Below the pieces are notes generated by a model. That model was not told where the DNA came from. It did not search any database and saw only the letters and a list, made by a program, of their open reading frames with translations. The translations under genes and the position numbers were made by a program. Source: Saccharofermentans sp. (GTDB lineage: Bacteria > Bacillota > Clostridia > Saccharofermentanales > Saccharofermentanaceae). Taken from it: a stretch of DNA of 64,000 bases. The stretch covers positions 24,154 through 88,153 of the forward strand of contig JAEFBB010000005.1 in NCBI GenBank assembly GCA_016292215.1, in the 5' to 3' direction. Of the stretch, positions 34,399 through 42,292 are shown piece by piece (within the stretch, counting starts at the first letter, position 1; each line of letters starts with the position of its first letter).

Positions 34399-35330
34399 GA
34401 AAAGTAGAGATTATCGGTTATGGTTATTATGTTCCGGAAAATACAGTTGAATTTGACGGACAGATAAGACACAGAGTACCTGAAGGCGGAAATGACACCC
34501 AGTTATCAATGGCAGTATCAGCAGCTAAGGCAGCGCTCGAAAAAGCTTCTCTTGATATCACGGATATCGGCTGCATCGTATCTTCCAGTGCCGTCGGCGT
34601 ACAGCCTATCCCGTGCACGGCAGCTCTGATCCATGAGCAGATCGCGAAGGGCACTGATATTCCGGCAATTGATATTAACAGCACATGCACCAGCTTTGTG
34701 TCTGCATTTGATTATGTAAGTTACCTGATCGATGCAGGACGCTATAACAAAGTGCTTCTGGTAGCAAGTGAACTTGCGTCAGTCGGCCTTAACCCTAAGC
34801 AGAAGGAAAGCTATGAGCTGTTCGGAGACGGCGCTGCCGCTGTTGTGCTCAGCAGATGCGAGAACGGCGGATCCGGTGTTATCTACGGTAAGCAGGCTAC
34901 ATGGTCTGAAGGTGCTCATGACACTGAGATCAGAGGCGGTCTCACGGGTCTTTACCCTGACAAGTATGTGGAAGCTCCTGAAGAATACTGCTTTGATATG
35001 AACGGCCTTAAAGTCTTAAAGCTTGCGGGAAGAAAGCTTCCGAAGTTCTTTGACGCCGTTTTGAAAGAGAGCGGATACACCATGGATAATATCGATATGG
35101 TAGTCCCTCATCAGGCCAGCAAAGCTCTCGGAATGATCATGCCTCTCATCGGCGTTCCGAAGAACAAATATATCGACATAGTTCCCGAGTACGGAAATAT
35201 GGTATCCGTTGCGATACCGCACGCGCTGATCTGGGCCATCGAGAACGGAAAGATCAGGAAAGGCGATACGGTACTTCTCATCGGTACAGCCGCAGGTCTC
35301 ACTGCGAATGCGCTGCTGTTCAAGTATTGA
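34395..35330 (+). CDS. 3-oxoacyl-ACP synthase III-like condensing enzyme of the cluster
   Basis: The 311-residue thiolase-fold protein keeps the Cys-His-Asn triad: NSTCTSF (Cys about 97), VPHQASK (His about 237) and EYGNMVSVAIP (Asn about 267). It is therefore likely an active condensing enzyme of the FabH/OleA group. No ACP or fatty acid synthase genes are adjacent, so it is not the housekeeping FabH. It may condense two acyl chains (OleA-like) or prime an unusual acid. It overlaps the adenylate-forming enzyme by four bases and is the last gene of the five. Confidence 0.87.
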   Translation: MRKVEIIGYGYYVPENTVEFDGQIRHRVPEGGNDTQLSMAVSAAKAALEKASLDITDIGCIVSSSAVGVQPIPCTAALIHEQIAKGTDIPAIDINSTCTSFVSAFDYVSYLIDAGRYNKVLLVASELASVGLNPKQKESYELFGDGAAAVVLSRCENGGSGVIYGKQATWSEGAHDTEIRGGLTGLYPDKYVEAPEEYCFDMNGLKVLKLAGRKLPKFFDAVLKESGYTMDNIDMVVPHQASKALGMIMPLIGVPKNKYIDIVPEYGNMVSVAIPHALIWAIENGKIRKGDTVLLIGTAAGLTANALLFKY

Positions 35331-35378
35331 TATATCGCACGGACCTTTTTCGAACTGATCGAAAACTGTCTCAATTTA

Positions 35379-35387
35379 TGTTAATAT
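35379..35387 (+). promoter_or_regulatory. Possible extended -10 promoter of the TPM-domain gene
   Basis: TG-T-TAATAT lies 53 bases before the ATG in the only gap between the five-gene cluster and trmD. No good -35 box is seen. If real, it lets the TPM gene and trmD escape the long upstream transcript. Confidence 0.45.
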
Positions 35388-35439
35388 TTTCTTTGGAATA
35401 AGCTCGCGTTTTCGCAGCGTTTTAAGGGAGGATATTAAT

Positions 35440-36870
35440 ATGGGAAGAGGCGGCGGAGGTGGTAGTTCTCACCACAGCTCACATTCATCAAGCAGTCATT
35501 CACATCATTCAAGCAGCTCGTCGTATCGTTCGTCGAGTTCGTCATCTTCGCATCATTCCGGCGGTTCATATCATTCCGGCAGCAGTTACGGTGGCGGAGG
35601 ATCAGGCGGCGGATGTCTGTCTACTTTCATAACTCTGTTCATCGTCTTCGGATTTATTGGCTTAGGCTTTTTCTTAGCTGTCTTTAAAGGCGAAGGCGGC
35701 GGAAGAGTAGGAGACTTTATAAGACTCGAGAGATCAACTGTACAAAGAGAAGCTTTGCCTGAATCTAAGTGTGATCCCATCGATGAATGGTATAGTGACG
35801 ACTGGGGCGACTGGATCGACCAGTCAGGCGAAGAGACCGCTCTTGTAGACGGTCTTAAGTACTTCTATGAGAAGACAGGCGTACAGCCTTATCTTTGGAT
35901 CATGGGCGAAGAAGGCGCAGACTATAAGTCTGAAGGCAGTCTCGAGGAGCTTGCCGAATCCAAGTACATAGAGATGTTCGGTAAAGACGAAGGACACGTC
36001 CTCGTTATTTTCCGCGAGTATCCTAATGAATCAGGCAACTATATCTGCGTTGTAACTCCGGGTTACGATGCCGAGACCCAGGTCCTTGACGAAGAGGCAA
36101 GAGAGATCCTTTTAGACTGGATCGATTACTATTACACCGATGACAGCCTTAATGAAGGCCGTTTCTTCGAGAAGTCTTTCGAGACTGCAGCAGACAAGAT
36201 GATGGTCAAGCAGCTGTCCTGGAAGCAGATCGGAGTGATCATTGTGGTCGCTGCTATCGTTGTAGTCGGTATTATCATCACCGCAGGCATCATCAAGAAG
36301 CGTAAGGTCGCAGTTGCCAAGCAGAAAGCTAAGCAGGCCCAGGCTGAGAAGGATAAGAAGCAGATCGAATTCAACCAGCAGAAGTACAACGATGCTCTCG
36401 AAAAGGAGTATGTATCCGTCGAGTGTCCCAACTGCGGCTCTGCAGGCAACAAGATCCGTAAGGGCACGGTAGCTTACTGCCAGTTCTGCGGTTCTGCCAT
36501 CAGCGTAGACATGATCGGCCAGGCCTTTATCGGCGATATCTTCTCGCAGCAGCAGGCACAGCCTCAGCAGCAGGCATACCAGCAGGCTCCTGCTTATCAA
36601 CAGGCACCGGCATACCAGCAGGCACCGGCATACCAGCAGGCTCCTGCATACCAGCAGGCACCGGCATACCAGCAGGCTCCTGCATACCAGCAGCCCGCAT
36701 ATCAGCAGCCTGCGTATCAACAGCCTGCTTATCAGCAGCCGCAGACCTATCAGCAGCCTGTCCAGGCATATCCGCAGGCTCCTCAGGCTTATCCTCAGGC
36801 ACCGCAGTACCAGCCTGCACCGCAAGGCTACCAGCAGCCTCCTCAGAATTATCAGCAGCCGCCGCAATGA
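35440..36870 (+). CDS. TPM-domain membrane protein with His/Ser-rich head, zinc ribbon and QAPAYQ repeats
   Basis: The 476-residue protein has an unusual order. Residues 1-62 are Gly/Ser/His-rich (SSHHSSHSSSS-type). A membrane helix follows (about 63-86). A TPM-like domain extends to about residue 265 (DGLKYFYEKTGVQPYLWIMG, VLVIFREYPNESGNYICVV split as LVIFREYPNESGNYI), as in YgcG proteins. A second helix comes at about 266-288, a charged coil at about 289-325, a CxxC...CxxC ribbon (CPNCGSAGN, CQFCGSAIS), and a Gln/Pro/Tyr tail of 100 residues. Function is unknown; membrane repair or assembly is suggested for TPM proteins. GGGAGG precedes the ATG. Confidence 0.8.
   Translation: MGRGGGGGSSHHSSHSSSSHSHHSSSSSYRSSSSSSSHHSGGSYHSGSSYGGGGSGGGCLSTFITLFIVFGFIGLGFFLAVFKGEGGGRVGDFIRLERSTVQREALPESKCDPIDEWYSDDWGDWIDQSGEETALVDGLKYFYEKTGVQPYLWIMGEEGADYKSEGSLEELAESKYIEMFGKDEGHVLVIFREYPNESGNYICVVTPGYDAETQVLDEEAREILLDWIDYYYTDDSLNEGRFFEKSFETAADKMMVKQLSWKQIGVIIVVAAIVVVGIIITAGIIKKRKVAVAKQKAKQAQAEKDKKQIEFNQQKYNDALEKEYVSVECPNCGSAGNKIRKGTVAYCQFCGSAISVDMIGQAFIGDIFSQQQAQPQQQAYQQAPAYQQAPAYQQAPAYQQAPAYQQAPAYQQAPAYQQPAYQQPAYQQPAYQQPQTYQQPVQAYPQAPQAYPQAPQYQPAPQGYQQPPQNYQQPPQ
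36583..36735 (+). repeat. QAPAYQ tandem repeats of the TPM-domain gene
   Basis: Six 18-base units (36583-36690) encode QAPAYQ and three 15-base units (36691-36735) encode QPAYQ. In-frame gain or loss would change only the tail length. Confidence 0.9.
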
Positions 36871-37610
36871 TGAATTTCTACGTAGCGACATTATTTCCTG
36901 AGCAGGTTACTTCGTATCTTAATACGAGCATTACAGGACGCGGAATCGCGAAAGGCGCGATCGCTTTGGAATGCATCCAGATGAGGGATTATGCGCCGAA
37001 TACTTATGGCCGCGTTGATGACACCATCTATGGCGGCGGTACCGGCATGATGATCCGTCCCGAGCCTGTCTACGGCGCTTATGAAAAGGCTGTAGAATTA
37101 TGCGGAGGAAAGAAGCCTTATACGGTCTATATGTCTCCTAAGGGCAAGGTTTTCAATCAGGCCAAGGCGCACGAACTCGCGGGGCGTGAGAACCTTCTCA
37201 TTATCTGCGGTCATTACGAGGGAATCGATGCCAGGGTTATCAATGATATCTGCGACGAAGAGATATCTATCGGAGATTATGTCTTAACAGGCGGTGAGAC
37301 GGCGGCAATCGTCGTTATCGATGCCGTGGCAAGGCTTGTCCCGGGCGTTCTTCCCAATGAAGAGGCTTATACCAACGAGTCTCATACTGACGGAATGCTC
37401 GAAGCGCCCCAATATACCAAGCCTCCGGTATGGCACGGACAAGAGGTCCCGGAAGTCTTAAAAAACGGCAACGACGCAGCAATTGCGGACTATAACCGCA
37501 TTGCAGCACTGGTCGATACATGGCACAACAGGCCCGATATGCTGGACAAATTGGACATTTCGGAGAGCGATTGGGCTAAAATGCTTGCCTTTGAAAGAGG
37601 CATGTGCTAA
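36867..37610 (+). CDS. trmD: tRNA (guanine-N1)-methyltransferase TrmD
   Basis: TrmD methylates G37 of tRNAs with SAM, preventing frameshifts. The 247-residue SPOUT enzyme has [27 protein letters not shown] and [10 protein letters not shown] (trefoil knot), and the [12 protein letters not shown] loop. It overlaps the TPM gene stop (ATGATGA), so translation is coupled to that gene. Usual context, rimM-trmD-rplS, is broken by the cluster upstream. Confidence 0.96.
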   Translation: MMNFYVATLFPEQVTSYLNTSITGRGIAKGAIALECIQMRDYAPNTYGRVDDTIYGGGTGMMIRPEPVYGAYEKAVELCGGKKPYTVYMSPKGKVFNQAKAHELAGRENLLIICGHYEGIDARVINDICDEEISIGDYVLTGGETAAIVVIDAVARLVPGVLPNEEAYTNESHTDGMLEAPQYTKPPVWHGQEVPEVLKNGNDAAIADYNRIAALVDTWHNRPDMLDKLDISESDWAKMLAFERGMC

Positions 37611-37687
37611 AATTCTCCAGTTATCAGGGTGGTCCTCTGCCATTATCCAGGCAAGAACATCTGCAGGAAAGAGAGGAAACGAACAAT

Positions 37688-38029
37688 ATGGATTTAGTAA
37701 AAGTCATCGAGAGCGAGAATATTCGCAACCAGTATCCTGAAGTTGAAGTCGGAGACTTCGTAAAGGCTCACCTTCTTATCAAGGAAGGCGCTAAGGAGCG
37801 TATTCAGGTATTCGAAGGCTATGTCATCGCAAGAAAAGGCCAGGGCCTTTCAGAGACAATAACAATTCGCCGTGTATCTTACGGTATCGGCGTAGAGAGA
37901 ATTCTCCCTGTTAACTCACCCAAGATCGATCACATCGACGTTCTTCGTAAGGGTAAGATCAGAAGAGCAAAGCTTTATTATCTCCGCGATCGTCAGGGCA
38001 AGGCTGCAAAGATCACACAGAAGATCTAA
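37688..38029 (+). CDS. rplS: 50S ribosomal protein L19
   Basis: The 113-residue protein has [30 protein letters not shown] and the C-terminal RRAKLYYLR of L19, and normal length. ATG 37688 with GAGAGGAAA upstream is chosen over the longer open frame from 37604, which overlaps trmD. A terminator follows at once. Confidence 0.97.
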   Translation: MDLVKVIESENIRNQYPEVEVGDFVKAHLLIKEGAKERIQVFEGYVIARKGQGLSETITIRRVSYGIGVERILPVNSPKIDHIDVLRKGKIRRAKLYYLRDRQGKAAKITQKI

Positions 38030-38051
38030 TAGCAATCTTAATCGGATTCAT

Positions 38052-38084
38052 ACAGGCTGTCTCATGAGGCAGCCTGTTTTATTA
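38052..38084 (+). terminator. Intrinsic terminator after rplS
   Basis: The arms ACAGGCTGTCTC and GAGGCAGCCTGT (38052-38077) pair with one G-U and are followed by TTTATTATTTT. It closes the trmD-rplS transcript. Confidence 0.9.
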
Positions 38085-38100
38085 TTTTCGTTGTGTCAGA

Positions 38101-38199
38101 TTTGTTGGCCTGAAACAGGCTGAAAACATCAACAAAAAGACGCTTTTTGTGAAAATGTGATTTTTTGTTGGTCTGAAACAATGAAAAGAGGCCAACAAT
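38101..38199. repeat. Repeated TTTGTTGGYCTGAAACA sites upstream of rbgA
   Basis: Two direct copies of a 17-base word (38101-38117, 38164-38180, 16/17 identical) are 63 bases apart. An inverted GGCCAACAA (38191-38199) matches their first half. The gap carries no gene. The arrangement looks like a regulator binding site set, but no regulator is identified. Confidence 0.55.
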
Positions 38200-38278
38200 T
38201 TTGCTACACTAAACCACGTCGATGTAAAAGACGATGGGTATGATAAAATCATCAAGAAGGAAAGATTCCGGAGTATAT

Positions 38279-39178
38279 ATGGCAGAGAAAAAGAACGACA
38301 TCAATTGGTTTCCGGGGCATATGAGAAAGGCCTTAAACGAGACCGGCGAGAGAATGAAGCTCGTCGATCTTGTCTATGAGACATGCGATGCCAGGATCCC
38401 TTTCTCGAGCCGCAATCCCGAGCTCGATAAGATAATCGGGGAGAAGCCGAGGATCGTTATCCTTAACAAGGCCGATCTTGCTGACCCTTCGAAAACACCC
38501 GTCTGGGTCAACAGTCTTGAGTCAGGCAATACCCGCGCCTGCGCGCTCGAGAGCACGCACAAGAAGGGCTTTGAGAGGCTTAACGCCATCACTATGGAAC
38601 TCATGAAGGATAAGCTCGAGAAAGCCGCTGAGAAGGGCAGGATCGGACGTCCCGTCAGAGTTATGGTCGTCGGCGCGCCTAATACGGGAAAATCCACGCT
38701 TATCAATGCGCTTGCAGGCAGGAAGGCTGCCGTTACGGGCGATAAGCCGGGCGTCACAAAAGATTTCAAGTGGATAATGACAGGCGGAAGGCTTGAACTG
38801 ATGGACATGGCAGGCGTGCTGTGGCCGAGGATCGCTAATGCCAAGAGCGGCATATGCCTTACAGCGCTTGGCTCCGTAAAAGAAGAAGTCGTTGACGTGG
38901 TCAAGGTCGCCTATGAGACTTTGAAGATAATGGCTGAGATCTATCCCAATCTTCTGACAGAGCGCTACGGCGTTGAGCTTAATCTTGAGACCAATGAAGA
39001 CGACGGATATTTCCAGGATCCTTTCTACGATATCTTCCTTGCCATGGCTAAGAAGAGAGGCTGCATCATGAGCGGCGGAAGGATCGATGAAGAGCGCTTC
39101 GCAAGGCTGTTCTTAAACGATCTGAAAGAGGGCAGGACCGGCAGGATCACGCTCGAGATGCCCGGAGATTATAAGTAA
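38279..39178 (+). CDS. rbgA: Ribosome biogenesis GTPase RbgA
   Basis: RbgA (YlqF) is a circularly permuted GTPase for late 50S assembly. The 299-residue protein has NKADL (G4) before GAPNTGKSTLINAL (G1). The G3 motif reads DMAG where DTPG is usual. The N-terminal NWFPGHMRKAL is the family start. ATG 38279 is preferred, with CGGAG five bases upstream. A gap of 250 bases separates it from rplS and contains a terminator and direct repeats, so it has its own expression control. Confidence 0.93.
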   Translation: MAEKKNDINWFPGHMRKALNETGERMKLVDLVYETCDARIPFSSRNPELDKIIGEKPRIVILNKADLADPSKTPVWVNSLESGNTRACALESTHKKGFERLNAITMELMKDKLEKAAEKGRIGRPVRVMVVGAPNTGKSTLINALAGRKAAVTGDKPGVTKDFKWIMTGGRLELMDMAGVLWPRIANAKSGICLTALGSVKEEVVDVVKVAYETLKIMAEIYPNLLTERYGVELNLETNEDDGYFQDPFYDIFLAMAKKRGCIMSGGRIDEERFARLFLNDLKEGRTGRITLEMPGDYK

Positions 39179-39190
39179 GGAGAACTGATC

Positions 39191-39835
39191 ATGCCTAAGC
39201 TTACTACTGAGCAACTTATCGCAAAATACGATGCGATGTATGAATACGAGAATGATTGTTTCTCCAAAGGATATAAGATGATCGGCGGTATCGACGAGGC
39301 AGGAAGAGGACCTCTCGCAGGCCCTGTTGTTGCCGCATGCTGCATACTTGATCCCGATGTAAAGATCCTTGGCTTAGACGATTCGAAAAAGCTGTCCGAG
39401 AAGAAGAGGGAAGAGCTTTTCCTCGAGATAAAAGAGAAGGCAAAAGCTTATGCGATCTGCAGTGCAAGTCCCGAAGAGATCGATGAGATTAATATCCTTG
39501 AAGCAACGAAAAAAGCAATGAGGAACTGCGTTAAGGAGCTCGCTTCAAAGGGCATGTCACCTGACATCCTTCTTATCGATGCAGTCAATCTTTCAGGCAC
39601 GGGATTAGACGTTATACCGATCATTAAAGGTGACGCAAAATCTGACTCTATCGCAGCGGCATCGATCCTCGCAAAAGTAACCAGGGACCACATCATGATG
39701 GAATACGATGAAGAATATCCCGGCTACGGTTTTGCTAAGCATAAGGGCTACGGCACCAAAGACCACTATGCCGCAATCCGCGAAAAAGGAATGACTCCCA
39801 TCCACCGCAGGTCCTTTCTTAAGGTTATACATTAA
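39191..39835 (+). CDS. rnhB: Ribonuclease HII
   Basis: RNase HII removes ribonucleotides from DNA and RNA primers. The 214-residue protein has GIDEAGRGPLAGPVVAA (catalytic Asp and Glu) and the later LLIDAVNL and KSDSIAAASILAKVTRD segments with further metal ligands. It follows rbgA by 12 bases with AAGGAG before the ATG. This is its usual place after rbgA. Confidence 0.96.
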   Translation: MPKLTTEQLIAKYDAMYEYENDCFSKGYKMIGGIDEAGRGPLAGPVVAACCILDPDVKILGLDDSKKLSEKKREELFLEIKEKAKAYAICSASPEEIDEINILEATKKAMRNCVKELASKGMSPDILLIDAVNLSGTGLDVIPIIKGDAKSDSIAAASILAKVTRDHIMMEYDEEYPGYGFAKHKGYGTKDHYAAIREKGMTPIHRRSFLKVIH

Positions 39836-39850
39836 GACGTTGATAAATAA

Positions 39851-39919
39851 AGTTCCGCAAGTGCTTCCGCACAAGCTCAAAGAGCGCGGAAGCCCCGCAC
39901 TCGCGAAATAATATTTCGC
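39851..39919. repeat. Dispersed palindromic intergenic repeat, copy 2
   Basis: Hairpin-rich sequence between rnhB and infC contains GTGCTTCCGC...GCGGAAGC pairing and GCGAAATA/TATTTCGC at its right end (39903-39919). It matches the purF-purN repeat in reverse orientation block by block. Confidence 0.6.
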
Positions 39920-39925
39920 AGACTC

Positions 39926-39954
39926 TTGACTTTGTGGCAAAACTCAATTATTAT
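39926..39954 (+). promoter_or_regulatory. Promoter of the infC-rpmI-rplT operon
   Basis: TTGACT at 39926-39931, a 17-base spacer and TATTAT at 39949-39954. Confidence 0.82.
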
Positions 39955-39959
39955 ATCGC

Positions 39960-40131
39960 TCGTGAAAGAAGAACGTCCGTTTCTCACCTTAAGCGGCCAA
40001 GTGCTTGTGAAGAGGTCATAACATAGAATTATAACCTTTATATAGAGGGGTTGCTCGTTTTAGGGCAGGGTTGTTATGAGAGAACGGATTTTATCCGTTC
40101 TTTTTTTATGCAGGAAATAGAGCTTTTAAAC
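39960..40131 (+). promoter_or_regulatory. infC leader with transcription attenuator (L20-type)
   Basis: About 170 bases of untranslated leader precede infC. It contains a strong terminator hairpin at 40081-40107 between promoter and gene. In Bacillus the same operon is controlled by L20 binding its leader and causing premature termination; the position here fits that mechanism. The L20-binding fold itself was not traced base by base. Confidence 0.72.
40081..40107 (+). terminator. Attenuator hairpin inside the infC leader
   Basis: AGAACGGAT (40081-40089) pairs with ATCCGTTCT (40093-40101), loop TTT, then T7. It precedes the gene it must control, so it is a conditional terminator. Confidence 0.9.
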
Positions 40132-40146
40132 AAGGAGGTGGCCACC

Positions 40147-40671
40147 ATCGCAAAGACCAATGATACTCAGATGATTAACGGGGCAATCAAGTTCCCTCAG
40201 GTTCGTCTTATTGACGCAGAAGGACAAATGGTCGGAGTAGTACCGATCGAAGAAGCCCTCAAGAGCGCTGAAGATGCTGAATTAGATCTCGTCTGCATAT
40301 CACCTAATCCTGACAACCCGGTTTGCAGAGTCATGGATTACAACAAGTTCCTTTTCGAGAAGAGCAAGAGAGAGAAGGAAGCAAAGAAGAAGCAGAAAGA
40401 GACAGAGCTCAAGGAAGTCGGCTTAAAGCTTACAACAGACGTTCACGATGTCGAAGTAAAGCGCAAGATGGTCGTAAAGTTCCTTTCAGCAGGAGACAGA
40501 GTAAAGGTTAACATCAGATTCAGAGGCCGCGAGATGGCTTTCCAGAATAAAGGTTTCGAGGTCATGAATAATTTCGCTGACAGCGTAACCGAATACGGAT
40601 CAGTTGACAGACCGCCGAAGATTGAAGGCAGGAACATGGTAATGTACTTGTCACCGGCAAAGAAAAAATAA
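40147..40671 (+). CDS. infC: Translation initiation factor IF-3, probably from an ATC start
   Basis: The 174-residue product covers both IF3 domains: INGAIKFPQVRLIDAEGQ near the N-terminus, VMDYNKFLFEKSKREKEAKKKQ at the linker (shown as VMDYNKFLFEKSK) and the C-terminal FRGREMAFQNKG. No ATG is well placed. AAGGAGGTG at 40132-40140 precedes ATC at 40147 at proper spacing. infC is known for rare near-cognate starts (ATT in E. coli and Bacillus, ATC in Myxococcus), used for autocontrol by IF3. An in-frame ATG at 40108, straight after the attenuator T run, would have no Shine-Dalgarno and would place the real one inside the gene. Confidence 0.92.
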   Translation: MAKTNDTQMINGAIKFPQVRLIDAEGQMVGVVPIEEALKSAEDAELDLVCISPNPDNPVCRVMDYNKFLFEKSKREKEAKKKQKETELKEVGLKLTTDVHDVEVKRKMVVKFLSAGDRVKVNIRFRGREMAFQNKGFEVMNNFADSVTEYGSVDRPPKIEGRNMVMYLSPAKKK

Positions 40672-40688
40672 TTTAGGAGGATAGAAAT

Positions 40689-40886
40689 ATGCCCAAGCAG
40701 AAAACACACACTTCTTCAAAGAAGAGATTCAAGGTTACCGGTACCGGTAAGGTTCTCCATAAGCAGGCATTCAGAAGCCACATTCTGAGCAAGAGACCTA
40801 CAAAGAGAATGAGACACCTTAGACACAACCAGGTATGCTCAGATCAGAATGCAAGAATCATCAAGAAGATGATCCCTTACGCTTAA
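40689..40886 (+). CDS. rpmI: 50S ribosomal protein L35
   Basis: The 65-residue basic protein starts MPKQKTHTSSKKRFKVTGTG and has HILSKRPTKRMRHLR, both invariant for L35. It has normal length and lies between infC and rplT. TAGGAGG precedes the ATG. Confidence 0.97.
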   Translation: MPKQKTHTSSKKRFKVTGTGKVLHKQAFRSHILSKRPTKRMRHLRHNQVCSDQNARIIKKMIPYA

Positions 40887-40913
40887 TTGCTTAGAATTTA
40901 GGAGGACAAGACA

Positions 40914-41267
40914 ATGTCAAGAGTTAAAAGAGGAATCCGCACAAGAGCGCGTCATCATAAGATTTTAAAGGCAGCAAAGGGTTACTGGGGTCATAAGAGC
41001 AAGCTTTTCAAGGTTGCTAACCAGCAGGTTCTCAAGTCCGGTAACTATGCTTACAGAGACAGAAGAAATAAGAAGAGAGAGTTCAGAAGACTCTGGATCG
41101 TTCGTATCAACGCTGCTTGCCGTTTGAACGACATGAGCTACTCCAGATTCATGAACGGCCTCAAGAAGGCTGGTATCGAGCTTGACCGTAAGGTTCTCTC
41201 CGATATCGCAGTTACAGATGCAGCAGGTTTTACTTCTCTCGTTGAGAAGGCTAAGGCAGCTCTCTGA
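40914..41267 (+). CDS. rplT: 50S ribosomal protein L20
   Basis: The 117-residue protein shows the L20 signature ([19 protein letters not shown], then [12 protein letters not shown]). L20 assembles 50S subunits and in Firmicutes represses its own operon at the leader before infC. TAGGAGG precedes the ATG. A hairpin terminator follows. Confidence 0.97.
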   Translation: MSRVKRGIRTRARHHKILKAAKGYWGHKSKLFKVANQQVLKSGNYAYRDRRNKKREFRRLWIVRINAACRLNDMSYSRFMNGLKKAGIELDRKVLSDIAVTDAAGFTSLVEKAKAAL

Positions 41268-41291
41268 TATTGCCAATAAGATTGAATTTTC

Positions 41292-41330
41292 AAGTTGCGT
41301 GAGATCTGTTCTCGCGCAACTTTTTTATTG
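41292..41330 (+). terminator. Intrinsic terminator after rplT
   Basis: AAGTTGCGTGAGA pairs with TCTCGCGCAACTT (one G-U), followed by TTTTATT. Confidence 0.92.
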
Positions 41331-41372
41331 TGTTATATAATGTTCTAAGCGAAAACAAAGGAGACAAAAGTT

Positions 41373-42140
41373 TTGGTCATCACCAGCCGCGACAATCCGA
41401 ACGTAAAGCGTATCGCAAAGCTTACCAAAAGATCTGAAGCCAGGAAGGAAGGCTTAATCTATCTTGAGGGAACCCGTCTTTGCGAGGAAGCTCTTGCGAG
41501 CGGACAGAAGGCCAAAGAAGTGATCGTTACCGAAGATAAGATCTCCTGGGCAAAAGAATTCACACCTGAATTAGAGCCCCTTGTATTAAGCCGTGATGTG
41601 TTTACAAAAATATCCCAGACGGTAAATCCCCAGGGCGTTGCGATCGTTATAAATGAGCCTCTTATCGGCGCTGAGATCCCGAGAAAAGAAGACGGCAAGG
41701 ATATCTATGTCGTGCTCGAGAACACACAGGATCCGGGCAACCTCGGAACGATAATCAGAATGGCTGATGCATTCGGTCTTACAGCCGTTATCATAAGCCC
41801 CACAACATGCGATCCTTATAACGATAAAGTCATCAGAGCAACTATGGGTTCTGTATGGCATATACCGGTTGTAAGAAAGACTATGGATGAGTGTTTTGTT
41901 TTTTTCGGAAGCGCGAAAATAGATACCATCGCAACACATCTTAAGGGCAATGAACTGGGTGCAGGTGATCTTAAACTCCCATGCGCTTACTTTATCGGCA
42001 ATGAGGGCGAGGGACTTACGGATGAGACATCCCAAAAATGCACTAAGCTCGTTAAGATCCCGATGAAGGGAAAAGCCGAATCGCTTAATGCTGCAGTAGC
42101 CGCATCAGTAATCGGATACGAGCTTTCAAAGCTTTTGTAA
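41373..42140 (+). CDS. TrmH/SpoU-family RNA 2'-O-ribose methyltransferase
   Basis: The 255-residue SPOUT methyltransferase has its three motifs: ENTQDPGNLGTIIR, YFIGNEGEGLTDE and PMKGKAESLNAAVAASVIGYE (shown as KAESLNAAVAASVIGYE). An N-terminal substrate-binding domain starts ITSRDNPNVKRIAKL, as in YsgA-type 23S rRNA enzymes. It uses a TTG start at 41373; AAAGGAGA lies about ten bases upstream. The modified nucleotide is unknown. Confidence 0.92.
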   Translation: MVITSRDNPNVKRIAKLTKRSEARKEGLIYLEGTRLCEEALASGQKAKEVIVTEDKISWAKEFTPELEPLVLSRDVFTKISQTVNPQGVAIVINEPLIGAEIPRKEDGKDIYVVLENTQDPGNLGTIIRMADAFGLTAVIISPTTCDPYNDKVIRATMGSVWHIPVVRKTMDECFVFFGSAKIDTIATHLKGNELGAGDLKLPCAYFIGNEGEGLTDETSQKCTKLVKIPMKGKAESLNAAVAASVIGYELSKLL

Positions 42141-42292
42141 GAGGCATTTTTGAATAGACTAAACAACTAAACATACTTAGTTTGTATAATTATTCGTCTA
42201 ACAGCGAGCAAACCCAAATAAAAGAAAAGTTTTATAATATCTGGTATTATAGGTGCTAGTCTAAGTGAAGATAGCAGAAAGACAGACGGAAC

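Noticed and set aside
40051..40146. infC starting at TTG 40051 or ATG 40108
   Set aside because: The region contains the attenuator terminator, neither start has a Shine-Dalgarno, and the IF3 family starts near the residues encoded from 40147.
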